Source: an uncultured Rhizobiaceae group bacterium
GTDB taxonomy: Bacteria; Pseudomonadota; Alphaproteobacteria; Rhizobiales; Rhizobiaceae
Length of the DNA: 5,751 nt
Direction: 5' to 3'
Assembly: GCA_938030645.1 (NCBI GenBank)
Contig: CALHHQ010000337.1
Coordinates: 1-5,751, forward strand
Of the stretch, positions 5,366-5,751 are shown one piece after another. The position numbers and the translations under genes were made by a program. The number at the start of each line of letters is the position of its first letter. Positions within the stretch are counted from its first letter, which is position 1. The notes under the pieces are model-generated. The model was not told the origin of the DNA. It ran no database searches and saw nothing but the letters and a program-made list of their open reading frames with translations.

Positions 5366-5751
5366 ATGGCTTACGCAGCAGCGCATGGCGCTCACGACGA
5401 TCACAAACCAAGCTTTTTCAAGCGCTGGTTCTATTCAACCAACCACAAAGATATTGGTACTCTTTACCTGATCTTTGCGATTTTCTCAGGCATTTACGGC
5501 GGTTTTCTTTCCGTTGTGATGCGTATGGAATTGGCTGAGCCAGGTCTTCAAATCTTCACCGATCCGCATGTGTATAACGTGTTCACCACAGGTCACGGCC
5601 TGATCATGATCTTCTTCATGGTGATGCCAGCGCTTATTGGTGGTTTCGCCAACTGGATGGTGCCGATCATGATCGGTGCGCCAGACATGGCATTCCCGCG
5701 CATGAACAACATCTCGTTTTGGTTGTTGCCGCCTGCGTTGATCTTGTTGAC
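5366..5751 (+). CDS. coxA: Cytochrome c oxidase subunit I, N-terminal fragment (cut by window edge)
   Basis: CoxA is the catalytic, proton-pumping subunit of the oxidase, carrying haem a, haem a3 and CuB. The window holds 128 complete codons. The product starts with a His-rich cytoplasmic tail (MAYAAAHGAHDDHK), then RWFYSTNHKDIGTLYLIF (20-37), which opens the first membrane helix. Next comes VFTTGHGLIMIFFMVMPALIGGFANW (72-97), where His77 is the expected haem a ligand, and then MIGAPDMAFPRMNNISFWLLPP (102-123). The residue before His77 is Gly, where Ala or Ser is more usual, and Ala95 stands where Gly is more usual; neither should abolish function. AGAG (5354-5357) about 8 nt upstream serves as the ribosome binding site. 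The CuB ligands and the rest of the subunit lie beyond the right edge. It is co-oriented with coxB and surely in the same operon. Confidence 0.97.
   Translation, partial: MAYAAAHGAHDDHKPSFFKRWFYSTNHKDIGTLYLIFAIFSGIYGGFLSVVMRMELAEPGLQIFTDPHVYNVFTTGHGLIMIFFMVMPALIGGFANWMVPIMIGAPDMAFPRMNNISFWLLPPALILL

Noticed and set aside
4853..5404. Minus-strand open frame of 183 codons opposite coxB
   Set aside because: It lies opposite the certain CuA domain of coxB, and its Arg/Gln/Leu-rich, low-complexity composition is typical of a shadow frame.

Overview
The window looks like a piece of an alphaproteobacterial chromosome. An order Hyphomicrobiales (Rhizobiales) relative of moderate GC, possibly marine, is my inference. 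Three things point there: an IalB-family secreted protein and tldD lie next to the coxB-coxA start of an aa3-type oxidase operon, the CoxB and CoxA sequences are of the alphaproteobacterial type, and pdxH is present. No rRNA, tRNA, insertion sequence, phage gene, CRISPR array or defence gene is visible. The genes are densely packed, intact and of normal family length, so this reads as core chromosome rather than an accessory island.

Layout from left to right. Positions 225-1 (minus strand) hold the start of a probable lipoprotein gene cut by the window edge. It is divergent from pdxH (325-915, plus), which encodes pyridoxine/pyridoxamine 5'-phosphate oxidase. pdxH converges, with a 15-bp gap, on a minus-strand cluster read from right to left: an IalB-like periplasmic protein (4067-3552), tldD (3519-2104), a class II aldolase/adducin-family protein (2025-1294) and an ArsC/Spx/YffB-like thioredoxin-fold protein (1287-931). 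The gaps inside this cluster are 32, 78 and 6 bp, so co-transcription is plausible. A 334-bp divergent intergenic region (4068-4401) separates it from coxB (4402-5322, plus), which is followed 43 bp later by coxA (from 5366, running off the right edge).

How the genes work together. CoxB and CoxA are the CuA-bearing and haem-bearing core subunits of cytochrome c oxidase and are certainly functionally linked. PdxH makes pyridoxal 5'-phosphate. TldD is a metalloprotease subunit that normally works with TldE/PmbA, which is not in this window. The IalB-like protein is exported. The aldolase-like and ArsC-like proteins have clear folds but unknown substrates. Nothing in the sequence ties the minus-strand cluster into one pathway.

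I looked for an undescribed system and do not see one. The more interesting leads are modest: loss of the usual catalytic glutamate in the aldolase-like protein, the structured leader upstream of coxB, and the orphan state of tldD.
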